Program-made: the position numbers and the translations under genes | The notes under the pieces: generated by a model | Told to the model about the DNA's origin: nothing | The model's input: only the letters and a program-made list of their open reading frames with translations | The model's database searches: none | Assembly: GCA_016222825.1 (NCBI GenBank) | Contig: JACRQF010000012.1 | Coordinates: 124,001-188,000, forward strand | Direction of reading: 5' to 3' | Source of the DNA: Verrucomicrobiota bacterium | Lineage (GTDB): Bacteria; Verrucomicrobiota; Verrucomicrobiia; CAIQCK01 | Length of the DNA stretch: 64,000 nt | In this document: piece after piece, positions 32,762-43,191 of the stretch | How positions within the stretch are numbered: the first letter of the stretch is position 1 | Layout: each line of letters starts with the position of its first letter

Positions 32762-35700
32762 ATGAAGACAAGCATAGTCCGACTCGGCCTCGCCGCTTTC
32801 TCACTCACTCTCTGCGCCTTGGCGCCGCACGCCGGCGCGGGTGGGGCGGTCATCGCCTGGGGCGCCAACGACTTTGGGCAAACCAATGTGCCCGCGGGAC
32901 TGACGGGAGTGGCCGCGATCACTGCCGGAGAGGGGTGCAACATGGCGTTGCGGAGCGACGGGACGGTGGTTGCCTGGGGCTACAATGTTAACGGGGCAAC
33001 CAACGTGCCTGCGGGCTTGTCGGGCGTCTCCGCGATTAGCGCAGGCGAGCATGGCATGGCACTGAAGAACGACGGGACGGTGGTTGCCTGGGGGCGAAAC
33101 TTGGAAGGGCAAACCAACGTGCCTGCGGGCTTGTCGGGTGTGGTGGGCATCGCGGCAGGAACGCTTCACAGCATGGCACTGAAGAGCAATGGGACGGTGG
33201 TTGCCTGGGGCGATAATAGTAACGGGAAGACCAACGTGCCTGCGGGCTTGTCGGGCGTCGTGGGCATGGCGGGCAGCCAATGGCACAGCATGGCGCTGAA
33301 GAGCAACGGGACGGTGGTTGCCTGGGGCACGAGCAGCTATGGAGTAACCAGTGTGCCCGCGGGGTTGACCAACGTGGTGGCGATAGCTGCGGGGCCTTAC
33401 ACGAGCATGGCGCTCAAGCGCGACGGGACGGTCGTGACGTGGGGATACAACATGTTCGGACAACTCCCCGTGCCGGCGGGCTTGAGCAACGTGGTGGCGA
33501 TTGCCGCGGCGAGCCATCATAGCGCCGCGCTGAAGAGCGACGGAACCGTTGTGCTCTGGGGCGAGAATGTCTATGGTCAAACCAACATACCTGCGGGGTT
33601 GGGTGGTGTGGTCGCAATGGGTGCAAGAAACCTCGACACCATTGTGCTGAAACCTTACGGGCCGGCGATTACCACGACGGGTCCGGTGTTGCCAACGGGA
33701 ACGTTGGGCGCAGTCTATAACCAGTCACTGGAGGCATCAGGCGGGGTAGCTCCGCATAGTTGGGGGATTGTGTCCGGGAGGTTGACGCCGGGATTGACGC
33801 TTAGTGCTGACGGAACCATCAGCGGGACACCAACGGCCGTGGGGTTGTGTTGTTTCCGGGTTCGGGTGACAGGGGCCGACGGATTGGCGACGGACAAGGG
33901 TTTTGCGTTGGCGATTGCAGGGCCGCTAGTTATCACGACCAGCAGTCCGTTGGCGTCGGGCGTGGTGGGTGTTGCCTACAACCAAACCTTGACGGCGACC
34001 GACGGCGCGCCGCCTTACACATGGTCCCTGGCCGCGGGCAGTCTTCCGTCGGGCTTGAGCCTGAGCGGCGCGGGAACGGTCAGCGGCACGCCAGATACTG
34101 CGTCAACGGCCAGCTTTACCGTGCAGGTGACCGACAACATCGGAATCGGCACGAACAAGATTTTTGCGCTTACCATTGATCCCCCTCCTGCGCCTGGGAC
34201 CAATGTTGTTGATGCGGTCACAGTGAATTACGCCGGCACCTACGTAGTCGGGACCAACCTCGGTTTCAATGGGCTGATTGTCACCAACGCGGGCGTGCTG
34301 ACCTCCGGCGGCGGTGTGATTGGCAACTCAGCCATCGCCAACAACAACTACGCGGCGGTCACGGGTGTTGGGTCACTCTGGAGCAACAGCGGCTCGCTGG
34401 CAGTGGGCGGCACGGGTTCCTTCAACGGCCTGACGATTACCGATGGAGGGCGGGTGTTTAACCAAACCGCTTACGTTGGCCATGCGGGTGCCGCCAGCAA
34501 CAACGCCGTGCTGGTGGCCGGCGCAGGGAGCCTCTGGGGCAACAGTGCCTTTGTTCACTTAGGAAGCAACGGCGCGTTCAACCAAATGACCATCGCCGAT
34601 GGCGGCAGGGTGTATAGCGGCGGCACCTACATTGGCAACGGCTTCAACTCCAGCAATAACGTCGTGACCGTCACGGGCGCCGGCAGCCTCTGGCGGGACA
34701 ACACGATTGTCGTTGTGGGCTGCAACGGAACGTTCAACCAACTGATTGTCACCAACGGCGGCGCGGTGCATGGCGTTCTGGGCTACATCGGGAATAACCC
34801 GGCCGGCAACAACAACGCGGCGTTGGTCAGCGGCGCTGGCAGCGTTTGGAGCAACAGTTCCTTCCTTTACGTGGGCGACACGGCAGGAGGCAACCGACTG
34901 ACCATTGCCGATAGCGGTGCGGTGTATAGCGCCATCGGCTATGTAGGCAACGCAAGCACTTCCAGCAACAACACGGTGCTGGTCACCGGCGCGGGCAGTG
35001 CGTGGAACAACAGTGGCGATCTTTACATCGGCCACCGGAGTTCGGGCAACCAACTGACCATCAACAATGGCGGCGTGGTCAGCAATGCCAATGCCTCGAT
35101 TGGCAGCTACATGGCTGTGGGGATCCAGAACAGCAACACCGTCGTTGTTGACGGCACCGGTTCGGCATGGCGGGTCAACGGAAGGATGTTGTTCGCCCGG
35201 CGCGGTTCGGGCAACGGGCTGACAGTCCGCAACGGCGGGATCGCGGCCATCACCGGCGATTTCCAGGGGGCCACCGAGGCCGAAGGGGACAACAACTTTG
35301 TGACGGTTGACGGGAGCGGATCGAGAATGAGCGTTGACAGTGTGTTCGTGTTCGGTGGCTTCGGTTCCGGGAACACGTTGACGGTCACCAATGGCGGGGT
35401 GTTGTCAACCGCGTCTGGCGAACTGGGGATGCAAAGCATCGGGCTGGGCAACACGGCGGTTGTGGCCGGAGTAGGCTCGGTCTGGAGCAGCACCGGCAGT
35501 TTGTATGTGGGCAACGCCGGGTCGTTCAACCAACTGACCATTGCCAACGGAGGGATGGTTGCGGCCACTGGATTGCTCGTTGGCGTGCAGGCTTCTGCGG
35601 TTGGCAACATGGTTCAAGTCAACAACGGAAACCTGATCGTCACCAACTCAACGGGCAGCGGCGCGCTCGACGTGCGCCGCGGCACTTTCACTCTCAACGG

Positions 35701-38700
35701 CGGCACGGTGGCCGTCAACCGGCTTTATCTCACCAACAACGCCAGCAGCGTCATGAATTTCAACGGCGGCACGCTCAACAGCGGCGGCACGATGGTGAAC
35801 AATGGCGCTCCATTCACCGTGGGCGACACGGGCACCGGCAGCGTCTTCAACTTGTTGGACGGAACCCACGTCTTCGGCAGCAACTTGATTGTCGGCAACA
35901 TCGGCGGCGGCAACAGTCTCATCATCACGGACAGCGCGCAGGCGTTTGTGAACGGCTCCAGTATCATCGGCAACTCTGCCATCTCCAGCAGCAACACCGT
36001 GCGCGTCACCGGCACCGGAAGCCTCTGGAGCAACGGTGCCGATCTGGTGGTCGGCGCCACCGGTTCGTTCAACTCGTTGACCATCGCCGACAGCGGGTCC
36101 GTCACCAACGCCAACGCCTACATCGGCTACGATGCGGTTTCGTCGAACAATTCCGTTACGGTGACCGGCTCCAACTCGGTCTGGAATAGCGGCAGCATCT
36201 ATGTCGGATTGAACGGCTCGAACAACTCTTTGACCGTCGCTTACGGCGGCACGATCTCGGCCACGAACATTGTTCTCGGAGTCGGCGGCACGCTCAACAT
36301 TGGCGGCCTCTTCTCCATTAACCCTGGCGGCACGCTGATCACCGGCCAACTTACCGTCACCAACGCCGGTAGCAGCGTCAACTTTTACGTCGGCACGCTC
36401 ACGAGCGGCGGCACCATCGTGAGCAACGGCGCGCCATTCACCGTGGCCCGCCGCAACGGCCTCTATCCCTCCACACTCATCCTGTCCGGCGGCACGCACA
36501 GCTTCGCCAACGGCATCAATCTCAGCGAGGACATGGTTTCTGGCAGTCTCATTGTCACTAACGGCGCGCAGGTGTTCGTGAATGGCTCCATCATGCGCCC
36601 TGAGTATTACGGGCATGATTCCATTTTGGTTACTGACCCCGGTTCAAGAATGGTCGTCACCGGCAATATCGGCCTCGGCCGATTCATGGCTGGCGGAGAC
36701 CAGATGGTCATCAGCAACGGGGCGCAGGTGTCCAGCGGGGGCGGATGGGTTGGATTGAGCGGGTTTTCATCTGGCAACGGCGTTTTGATCACGGGACCTG
36801 GCTCGGTGTGGAGCAACTCAGGCGGTCTCAGTGTCGGCTTGGTATCGGAGTTTCGTGTTTCGGACAATCATGTCATGGTTCTCGACGGCGCGCGGATGGT
36901 CACCGCAGGCGCCAGCATCGGCGACGCGTCTTTTAACCCCAGTCATTATCCTGATTCCTACAACAACTCGGTGGAGGTTTCCGGGACGAATTCCGTTTGG
37001 CTAAACACCGGTGGTGTTGGCCTGTATTCCGTGCGAGGTCGGCAGAATTGGTTGTCGGTCAGCAACGGCGGAACCGTGGAGGTGCAGGGGGGCTTGTGGA
37101 ACTATGCGATCGTCACGCTCCAGGACGGGAACGGCGTCTTCTCCAGTTTTGTGAACGGAAGTAACAAGTGGTATGACCTCGGCTACATGGAGCCTGTCAA
37201 CGACGCGGGCAGGTTCGGCATGACGGGCGGCACGCTGACAGTGTCCGGTTCATTGTCCAACCTCACGTCGGCCCGCTTCGAGATCGGCCGCGGCGATGCT
37301 TCCATCCAAAGCATCTTTAACGAGTCCATCTTCGCCCAGGCCGGCGGGACCAACCGGAACAGCAGTTTCCTCAACGCAGGCAGCGGCGTTGTCCAGCACA
37401 GCGGCGGCCAGCATGATGCCGGCATCGTCACCAACTTCGGATCGTGGACGATCTCTGGCGCGGCCGTGGCGAACCTGACGAACTTTGTCAACGAAGGCAA
37501 CGCGACGCTGACTGTCTCCGGCGCGACGCTCAACAGTTCGCTGACCATTGGCAACACCGGCTCATTCAGCCAACTCACCATCGCCAACGGCGGCGTCGTG
37601 GCGGGCAGTGGCGGCATCATCGGGAACTCCGCCATCTCCAGCAACAATGCTGTGTTTGTCACTGGCACCGGTTCTTTGTGGAGTAACAGCGGTTCATTGT
37701 GGATCGGAGTGTCGGGTTCTTATAACAGCCTTGTTATCACCAATGGTGCCGGGGTGATATGCACCACAGGACAGGTTGGGGGTGGTTGGAGGGATCTTTT
37801 CCAAGATGTGAGGGGAACCAACAACTCTGTTATCGTCAGCGGCCCCGGTTCGTTATGGAGCAACGTCTCAGCTTTATTCATTGGCTCCGGTGGCGGAGAT
37901 GGCAATTACTTGAAGATAAGCGACGGAGGGACAGTGGTCAGCGAGAACGGCAGGATTGGCACTCAGTCTGGTAACAACAACTCCGTGTTGGTTACCGGTC
38001 CGGGTTCAGTTTGGCGCAACGGTGGGACGATTCAAGTGGGGGAGTGGCGGAGCGGCAGTTTGAACATAGAGAATGGCGGCACAGTGACAGCCGCCAACGT
38101 GATGGCTGGAACCAGCTTCTCCCCCCTATCCGACAGTTCAATCAATGTGAGCGGAGGCAACCTGTATGTGACAAATGATGTCCAGAGTGGCCTGCTCGAA
38201 ATGTGCGCCGGCACAATCACCCTAAACAGCGGCACGCTGATAGCTAACGACGTGGCACTTGGAATCAACAGCCTCGGATCCCGAGGCCCCTTCGGTTCAC
38301 TCAATATCAACGGAGGCAACCTGTATGTGACAAATGCTGACAAGAGTGGCCTCCTTGAAGTGCGCAATGGCTCAATCACCATAAACAGTGGCACAGTCAC
38401 TGTTGACCAGCTTATTACCTCCACGAACGCTTGGCTGTCTCAGGTGAATTTCAACGGTGGCTTGCTTCGTTCCGCGAACACATACATTTCCAATGGCCCG
38501 GCCATCGTCGTGCCGCCGCCCCTCCATTCCCTCACCATCGGCGACGGCGTCCAGTCGGCGACCTTCCAGATGCTCGGAGGCGAACACAGCTTCGGCAACG
38601 GCCTGTTCATCAACACCAACGCGTCGCTCACCGGCACGGGCGCGATCACCGGCTCCATTACCAACGCGGGTGTCATTGCCCCCGGCGACTCCCCCGGCGT

Positions 38701-40657
38701 TATCACGGATGACGGCAATCTGACGTTGCTCGGCAGCGCAACGATGAGCATGGAATTGGGCGGGGCCGACGCATCACTCTACGACGAGTTTGATGTCACC
38801 GGCGCGCTCAACTTCGGCGGCACCCTGGATGTGTCGCTGGTGAACGGCTACACGCCGCATGGGGGCGACTGGTTTGATTTGTTCGACTTCAGCGCGGGTC
38901 TGGGTGCCTTCAGCCAGATCAACCTGCCGAACTTGGACCCATCGCTCTATTGGAACACCAACTCGCTCTACACCAGCGGCGGAATCTCGGTGGCACAAGC
39001 GGCGTGGATGACCAGCCCAACCAACGGTTCCACGTTTGGCTCCACCTCGGTGACGTTCGCCTGGGATGAAGGCGTGGACGTGAGCCAGTATGCGTTGTGG
39101 GTGGGCAGCGCGTCCAACGGCCACGATATTCACGCGTTGCTTGTCGGCACCAATTTGTCGCAGACGTTGACGGTGCCGGCTACGGCCGCGCCTGTCTATG
39201 TGCGGTTGTGGTCGTTTATCAATGGAGTGTGGCAATACACCGACCAGAACTACACGGCCGCGTCACCGGTGAAAGCAGCGATGACCAGCCCGGCCGCCGG
39301 CTCGACCAACAGCAGCGCTTCGGTGGCGTTCGCGTGGGATGCGGGCGTGGGCGCGAGCCAATACGCGCTCTGGGTGGGCAGTGCCTCCAACGGCTACGAT
39401 CTGGCTGCGGTCGCCACGGGCACCAACCTGTCGCAGCGGGTCACAGTGCCGGCCACGGGCGGGCGAATCTATGTCCGGTTGTGGTCACTGATTGATGGAA
39501 CATGGCAATATGGCGAATACAGCTACACGGCCGCGGCGCCGGTGAAAGCGGCAATGACCAGCCCGGCCCCCGGCGCGACCAACAGCAACGCCTCGGTGAC
39601 GTTCACGTGGAATGCTGGCGTGGGAGCAAGCCAGTATGCGATGTGGATCGGCAGCGTATCGAACGCCTACGATCTCCTTGCCGCGGTCCTCGGCACGAAC
39701 CTAACGCGGACGGTGACGGGGTTGCCGGTGGATGGCCGGAACCTGTTCGTGCGGCTCTGGTCCTGCATCAACGGCGTCTGGGATTACAACGATTACAGTT
39801 ACCGGGCGTTTAACGCGGTGAAGGCGCGGTTCACGGGTCTGGGCAACGGCGCGACGCTCGGCTCGGCGAATGTGACCTTGTCGTGGGATGCGGGAGCCGG
39901 CGCGAGCCAATATGCGCTCTGGGTGGGCAGTAATCCGGGAAGCTATGACCTCTATGCGGCGATTGAAGGCGCCAACCTGTCGCGCGCGCTGACAGGGCTG
40001 CCCACGGACGGGCGGCGGCTGTATGTGCGGCTCTGGTCTTTGATCAATGGGACGTGGAAGCCGAACGACTACATGTTCACGGCCTACACCGCGCCCACGA
40101 CGCGGGCGGAGATGCTCAGCCCGACCAACGGGACGGTGTTGGTATCCAACCCGGTAACGCTCAACTGGAGCGCGGGGACAGGGGTGAGCCAGTATGCGTT
40201 GTGGGTGGGCAGCACGGCGGGCAGCTACGGACTGTGGGCGCAGGTGGTGGGAACGAACCGGACACAGCAGTTGACGTTGCCGCTGGACGGCGATCCGGTC
40301 TATGTCCGGCTGTGGTCGCTGGTGGGCGGGACATGGGAGTTCAACGACTACGCGTATGAGACGAGCAGCGGCTCAGCGGCGAAGGCGCAGATGACGAGCC
40401 ACGCGAACGGCGACACGCTGGCTGCGGCCTCGACGGTGTTTGGATGGAGCGCGGGCAGCGGGGTGAGCCAGTATGCGATGTGGGCCGGCAGCACGCCGGG
40501 AAGCTACGATCTCTACGCGGCGGCGCTGGGAACGAACCGGACGCAGGCGGTGACGTTGCCGGTGGATGGCGGGCCGGTGTATGTGCGGCTCTGGTCGTTG
40601 ATGAGCGGGACGTGGAAGTTCAACGACTACTTCTACACGGCGTTCCTCGCGCCGTGA
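32762..40657 (+). CDS. Giant secreted RCC1 / T5SS-PEP-CTERM-repeat adhesin-like protein, 2631 residues
   Basis: A Sec signal (VRLGLAAFSLTLCALAPHAGA) is followed by seven RCC1-like units of 37-38 residues (DGTVVAWG..N..GQTNVPAGLSGVVAIAAG; residues about 25-300), predicted to form a propeller. Next come two He_PIG Ig-like modules (TGTLGAVYNQSLEASGG; GVVGVAYNQTLTATDG; about 300-490). From about 490 to 2050 there are many copies of the T5SS/PEP-CTERM-associated repeat (NNxVxVTGxGSLWSNSGxLxVGxxGSFNxLTIANGG), a beta-helix. The C-terminus has six copies of a roughly 92-residue module around SQYALWVGS and VYVRLWSLINGTW. There is no autotransporter barrel, PEP-CTERM or clear sorting tail. It is probably a surface or matrix protein. 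It is flanked by repeated methyltransferase 3' ends and REP sequences. Confidence 0.88.
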   Translation: MKTSIVRLGLAAFSLTLCALAPHAGAGGAVIAWGANDFGQTNVPAGLTGVAAITAGEGCNMALRSDGTVVAWGYNVNGATNVPAGLSGVSAISAGEHGMALKNDGTVVAWGRNLEGQTNVPAGLSGVVGIAAGTLHSMALKSNGTVVAWGDNSNGKTNVPAGLSGVVGMAGSQWHSMALKSNGTVVAWGTSSYGVTSVPAGLTNVVAIAAGPYTSMALKRDGTVVTWGYNMFGQLPVPAGLSNVVAIAAASHHSAALKSDGTVVLWGENVYGQTNIPAGLGGVVAMGARNLDTIVLKPYGPAITTTGPVLPTGTLGAVYNQSLEASGGVAPHSWGIVSGRLTPGLTLSADGTISGTPTAVGLCCFRVRVTGADGLATDKGFALAIAGPLVITTSSPLASGVVGVAYNQTLTATDGAPPYTWSLAAGSLPSGLSLSGAGTVSGTPDTASTASFTVQVTDNIGIGTNKIFALTIDPPPAPGTNVVDAVTVNYAGTYVVGTNLGFNGLIVTNAGVLTSGGGVIGNSAIANNNYAAVTGVGSLWSNSGSLAVGGTGSFNGLTITDGGRVFNQTAYVGHAGAASNNAVLVAGAGSLWGNSAFVHLGSNGAFNQMTIADGGRVYSGGTYIGNGFNSSNNVVTVTGAGSLWRDNTIVVVGCNGTFNQLIVTNGGAVHGVLGYIGNNPAGNNNAALVSGAGSVWSNSSFLYVGDTAGGNRLTIADSGAVYSAIGYVGNASTSSNNTVLVTGAGSAWNNSGDLYIGHRSSGNQLTINNGGVVSNANASIGSYMAVGIQNSNTVVVDGTGSAWRVNGRMLFARRGSGNGLTVRNGGIAAITGDFQGATEAEGDNNFVTVDGSGSRMSVDSVFVFGGFGSGNTLTVTNGGVLSTASGELGMQSIGLGNTAVVAGVGSVWSSTGSLYVGNAGSFNQLTIANGGMVAATGLLVGVQASAVGNMVQVNNGNLIVTNSTGSGALDVRRGTFTLNGGTVAVNRLYLTNNASSVMNFNGGTLNSGGTMVNNGAPFTVGDTGTGSVFNLLDGTHVFGSNLIVGNIGGGNSLIITDSAQAFVNGSSIIGNSAISSSNTVRVTGTGSLWSNGADLVVGATGSFNSLTIADSGSVTNANAYIGYDAVSSNNSVTVTGSNSVWNSGSIYVGLNGSNNSLTVAYGGTISATNIVLGVGGTLNIGGLFSINPGGTLITGQLTVTNAGSSVNFYVGTLTSGGTIVSNGAPFTVARRNGLYPSTLILSGGTHSFANGINLSEDMVSGSLIVTNGAQVFVNGSIMRPEYYGHDSILVTDPGSRMVVTGNIGLGRFMAGGDQMVISNGAQVSSGGGWVGLSGFSSGNGVLITGPGSVWSNSGGLSVGLVSEFRVSDNHVMVLDGARMVTAGASIGDASFNPSHYPDSYNNSVEVSGTNSVWLNTGGVGLYSVRGRQNWLSVSNGGTVEVQGGLWNYAIVTLQDGNGVFSSFVNGSNKWYDLGYMEPVNDAGRFGMTGGTLTVSGSLSNLTSARFEIGRGDASIQSIFNESIFAQAGGTNRNSSFLNAGSGVVQHSGGQHDAGIVTNFGSWTISGAAVANLTNFVNEGNATLTVSGATLNSSLTIGNTGSFSQLTIANGGVVAGSGGIIGNSAISSNNAVFVTGTGSLWSNSGSLWIGVSGSYNSLVITNGAGVICTTGQVGGGWRDLFQDVRGTNNSVIVSGPGSLWSNVSALFIGSGGGDGNYLKISDGGTVVSENGRIGTQSGNNNSVLVTGPGSVWRNGGTIQVGEWRSGSLNIENGGTVTAANVMAGTSFSPLSDSSINVSGGNLYVTNDVQSGLLEMCAGTITLNSGTLIANDVALGINSLGSRGPFGSLNINGGNLYVTNADKSGLLEVRNGSITINSGTVTVDQLITSTNAWLSQVNFNGGLLRSANTYISNGPAIVVPPPLHSLTIGDGVQSATFQMLGGEHSFGNGLFINTNASLTGTGAITGSITNAGVIAPGDSPGVITDDGNLTLLGSATMSMELGGADASLYDEFDVTGALNFGGTLDVSLVNGYTPHGGDWFDLFDFSAGLGAFSQINLPNLDPSLYWNTNSLYTSGGISVAQAAWMTSPTNGSTFGSTSVTFAWDEGVDVSQYALWVGSASNGHDIHALLVGTNLSQTLTVPATAAPVYVRLWSFINGVWQYTDQNYTAASPVKAAMTSPAAGSTNSSASVAFAWDAGVGASQYALWVGSASNGYDLAAVATGTNLSQRVTVPATGGRIYVRLWSLIDGTWQYGEYSYTAAAPVKAAMTSPAPGATNSNASVTFTWNAGVGASQYAMWIGSVSNAYDLLAAVLGTNLTRTVTGLPVDGRNLFVRLWSCINGVWDYNDYSYRAFNAVKARFTGLGNGATLGSANVTLSWDAGAGASQYALWVGSNPGSYDLYAAIEGANLSRALTGLPTDGRRLYVRLWSLINGTWKPNDYMFTAYTAPTTRAEMLSPTNGTVLVSNPVTLNWSAGTGVSQYALWVGSTAGSYGLWAQVVGTNRTQQLTLPLDGDPVYVRLWSLVGGTWEFNDYAYETSSGSAAKAQMTSHANGDTLAAASTVFGWSAGSGVSQYAMWAGSTPGSYDLYAAALGTNRTQAVTLPVDGGPVYVRLWSLMSGTWKFNDYFYTAFLAP

Positions 40658-40666
40658 GGGTGGGCA

Positions 40667-40684
40667 TAGCGCCGGCATCCCTGC
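40667..40684. repeat. Half copy of the TAGCGCCGGCATCCCTGC repeat
   Basis: Eighteen bases identical to the left arm of the element at 32461 follow directly after the giant gene, without the inverted partner. Confidence 0.65.
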
Positions 40685-40708
40685 CGGGTGGGGCTGCCTG
40701 GTTACGGG

Positions 40709-41515
40709 TTAGAGGGGCTTGCGCATCTTGATGCCGATGAAATGGCAGTGCGTCGGATCGAGATGGGAGCAGAAGCGGGAAAGCACTCCGAAGAACGGGA
40801 GATAGGCGGCACCGAAGGAGGTTTCGTGGCGGAAGCCGTGACGCTCGGCGAGTTGGCGCAGGGCGAGTGGCGTGAAGAGACGCTGGTGGCCTAGGCAGCC
40901 CCAGAGTTTTTCGCGGTAGAAACGGCTGAGGTCTTCCTTGGGCAGGTTGTCATGCCAGATGAGGCGGTTGCCGAGCGGATAGCCGAACATGTTCGTCAGC
41001 GAGAACGGCATCCAGCCGCAGAGCAGGGCGGCGATGTTCGCCCAGGAGGCGATGTTCTCCGTCGCGAGCACCACGTAACCGCCGGGCTTGAGCACGCGGT
41101 GGCATTCGTCGAGGTAGAGCGGCGTGTCAATGATGTGCTCGATGTTCTGTGAGGAGATGACCACGTCGAAGCGGGCGTCTTCGAGCGGCCATTTGCCGTC
41201 GAGCGGGGCGAGGATGGTCTTGACGCGGTCGCCGTGCGGATTGGTGATGGCGTCGAGCGCGTGGAGGTCGTGCGAGCCGATGCGGCTGGCCCACCAGAGC
41301 AGCAACTCCGCGTCGCCGGTGCCGACATCGAGGATGGCGGCGGACGGGTTGGGTTCGAAGTAGGCGCAAATCTTCCGGTTGATCTCGTCGAAGCCGCCGT
41401 TGAAGGCATGGTTCACATACCACGCGAAGAACCGCTTCCACGGCGAGCGGATCTGCGCGCGGAGGTCGGATTGGTCCTGGTAGGGCAAACCGTCAGGATG
41501 GAATTTGCGTGGCAT
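40709..41515 (-). CDS. Class I SAM-dependent methyltransferase
   Basis: This 268-residue cytoplasmic methyltransferase has motif I AAILDVGTGDAELLLWWA near residue 80, a motif II acidic residue in LHALDAITN, the VVISSQNIEHI block near residue 130 (motif IV region, UbiE/Methyltransf_11-like), and LDECHRVLKPGGYVVLATEN near residue 150. The substrate is unknown; the adjacent radical SAM enzyme on the same strand, 20 bases upstream, suggests a shared pathway, perhaps glycan or lipid modification. Its last 36 codons are duplicated at 32325-32458 on the other side of the giant gene. Confidence 0.9.
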   Translation of the reverse strand: MPRKFHPDGLPYQDQSDLRAQIRSPWKRFFAWYVNHAFNGGFDEINRKICAYFEPNPSAAILDVGTGDAELLLWWASRIGSHDLHALDAITNPHGDRVKTILAPLDGKWPLEDARFDVVISSQNIEHIIDTPLYLDECHRVLKPGGYVVLATENIASWANIAALLCGWMPFSLTNMFGYPLGNRLIWHDNLPKEDLSRFYREKLWGCLGHQRLFTPLALRQLAERHGFRHETSFGAAYLPFFGVLSRFCSHLDPTHCHFIGIKMRKPL

Positions 41516-41535
41516 GGGTCGTGTCGGGCTGTGGC

Positions 41536-43074
41536 TTAGAAGAGTTTGCCGTATTTGTAAATCTGCGTGAACACCCAGTAGTCAATCGGGAAGCCGAAGA
41601 ACTTGAACTTCCAGCGCAGCGTGGCCATCGCGAGACCAATCTTGAAAGCGATGGAGAAGATTGTGCGCTTGATGCCCGGTGTGACGGTGTTTCGGAGGGT
41701 CTCATAGGTGTCGGGGTCCATGAGGCCGAAGATATACTGCGTCAGCATGGCCGTGAGGCGGGCTTGTTGCGGCGACATCCACTTCTGCTTCGTGACGACG
41801 TTGAAGCCGTCGTCGGGTGAGAGCAAGTAGTTGCTCCAGCCTTCCAGCGAGTTGGGCACCTTCAGGCCGAGGCTGACGGCTTTGTCGTAGAGCGGCGCGC
41901 CGGGGTAGGGGAGGAACATGTAATACATGAACCGGTGGCGCGGGCTGATCTTCAGCAGCGAGTCAATCAACGACAGCGTGCTGGAGAACTCGGCGGCGAC
42001 GGCCTGCCGGTTCTTCGCGGCGTCGTTCGACCACGGCAGGCCGACCAGGAAGGAGAAGAAGACCTTGATGTGATACTTCGTGCAAAGCTCCGTGAAAGTG
42101 GCGATCTGGTCCACGTCCATGTCCTTTTGGATCAGGTCGAGGGCCTCCTGTGAGCCGGACTCGGAGCCGGTCAGGATGGTCTTGCAGCCGCTCTTCTCCA
42201 GCGCCTCCCAAACCTCCGGCTCGAACTTCACCAGATGCGGGACGCGTCCGTTGGCGCAGCCCCATTGGATTTTCAGGTTGCGCTTCAGCAGGCCCGTGGC
42301 GATGTCGAAAGCCCGGCGCTTGTCCACGAAGAAGTTGCTGTCAATGACGCCGATGGAATCGAGGTTGTATTTCTTGACGAGATAAGCCCACTCGTCCACC
42401 ACACGTTCGGCGTCGAAGGCTTTCCAGCCGCGGAGATTCACCACCGGCTCGACGCAGAAGCCGCAACGATGCGGGCAGCCATAGCTGGAAATATACGTGA
42501 GCGTGCGCCGGCCCAGTTCGGTATCCCAGATGCATTTCTCAATGTCCACCAGATGATAAGGCACCGGCGGCAGGTCGTTCAGGTCCATGAGGCGGTTGAC
42601 CGGGCCTTCCACGAAACGGCCGTCCTTTTTGCAGCCGACGCCGGGGATGGACGACAGGTCGCCGCCTTGCTCCAACGCCTTGACGACTTCGGGAAAAGCG
42701 CGGTCGCCGTAGCCACGCACGATGACGTCCACGTGGGGATCGTGCGCGGTTTCGCCCGGAAGGATCGAGGGATGCCAGCCGCCCCAGACAATCGGCAGCT
42801 TCGGATACCGTTCGCGCACCAGCCTGGAGATCCTCAGCCCGTCCTGGATTTGAAACCCGGTCATCGCCGAGATGCCGAGGCAAACGCTGTCCTTGGCCTG
42901 CTCCAACACTTCCTGCTCGGCATCCTTGAATAGATGTCGCGCGATGATGCGCACATCGTAGCCGTCGCGAACCAGCAAGCGCGAAATCGCGAGCAATGCC
43001 AGCGGCATGCCGTGATACGGCCGGTGGTAGGGGAACGGCGTTGGGAAAAACAGCGTAACTTTTTTCATTAACAT
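41536..43074 (-). CDS. B12-binding-domain radical SAM protein
   Basis: This encodes 512 residues from ATG 43074 (ATG 43068, MKKVTLFFPTPFPYHRP, is equally good). The N-terminal half (about 1-165) resembles a cobalamin-binding Rossmann domain (MPLALLAISRLLVRDGYDV; LGISAMTGFQIQDGLRIS; PIVWGGWHPSILPGE). The radical SAM core starts near residue 200 with YISSYGCPHRCGFC, whose CxxxCxxC cysteines bind the 4Fe-4S cluster. It belongs to the large BchE/HpnJ-like class, which methylates or rearranges lipids, pigments or peptides; the exact reaction is unknown. It has no signal. The methyltransferase gene follows after 20 bases. Confidence 0.9.
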   Translation of the reverse strand: MLMKKVTLFFPTPFPYHRPYHGMPLALLAISRLLVRDGYDVRIIARHLFKDAEQEVLEQAKDSVCLGISAMTGFQIQDGLRISRLVRERYPKLPIVWGGWHPSILPGETAHDPHVDVIVRGYGDRAFPEVVKALEQGGDLSSIPGVGCKKDGRFVEGPVNRLMDLNDLPPVPYHLVDIEKCIWDTELGRRTLTYISSYGCPHRCGFCVEPVVNLRGWKAFDAERVVDEWAYLVKKYNLDSIGVIDSNFFVDKRRAFDIATGLLKRNLKIQWGCANGRVPHLVKFEPEVWEALEKSGCKTILTGSESGSQEALDLIQKDMDVDQIATFTELCTKYHIKVFFSFLVGLPWSNDAAKNRQAVAAEFSSTLSLIDSLLKISPRHRFMYYMFLPYPGAPLYDKAVSLGLKVPNSLEGWSNYLLSPDDGFNVVTKQKWMSPQQARLTAMLTQYIFGLMDPDTYETLRNTVTPGIKRTIFSIAFKIGLAMATLRWKFKFFGFPIDYWVFTQIYKYGKLF

Positions 43075-43191
43075 TATCTTTGATCGCAGCCTGTCGGCAT
43101 CCATGATGCGCTCAAGCGCAAAGTCCGCGAACTCTAGGCCGGCACCCAGCGGATTACAAATACTTCTGCGCTGCGCTGGGGCAGGGGGAAG

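Noticed and set aside
41536..43074. Radical SAM protein as the missing partner of the Memo/AMMECR1 fusion
   Set aside because: It has a B12-binding N-terminal domain of the BchE type and lies 11 kb away beyond the giant gene; the AmmeMemoRadiSam partner lacks that domain.
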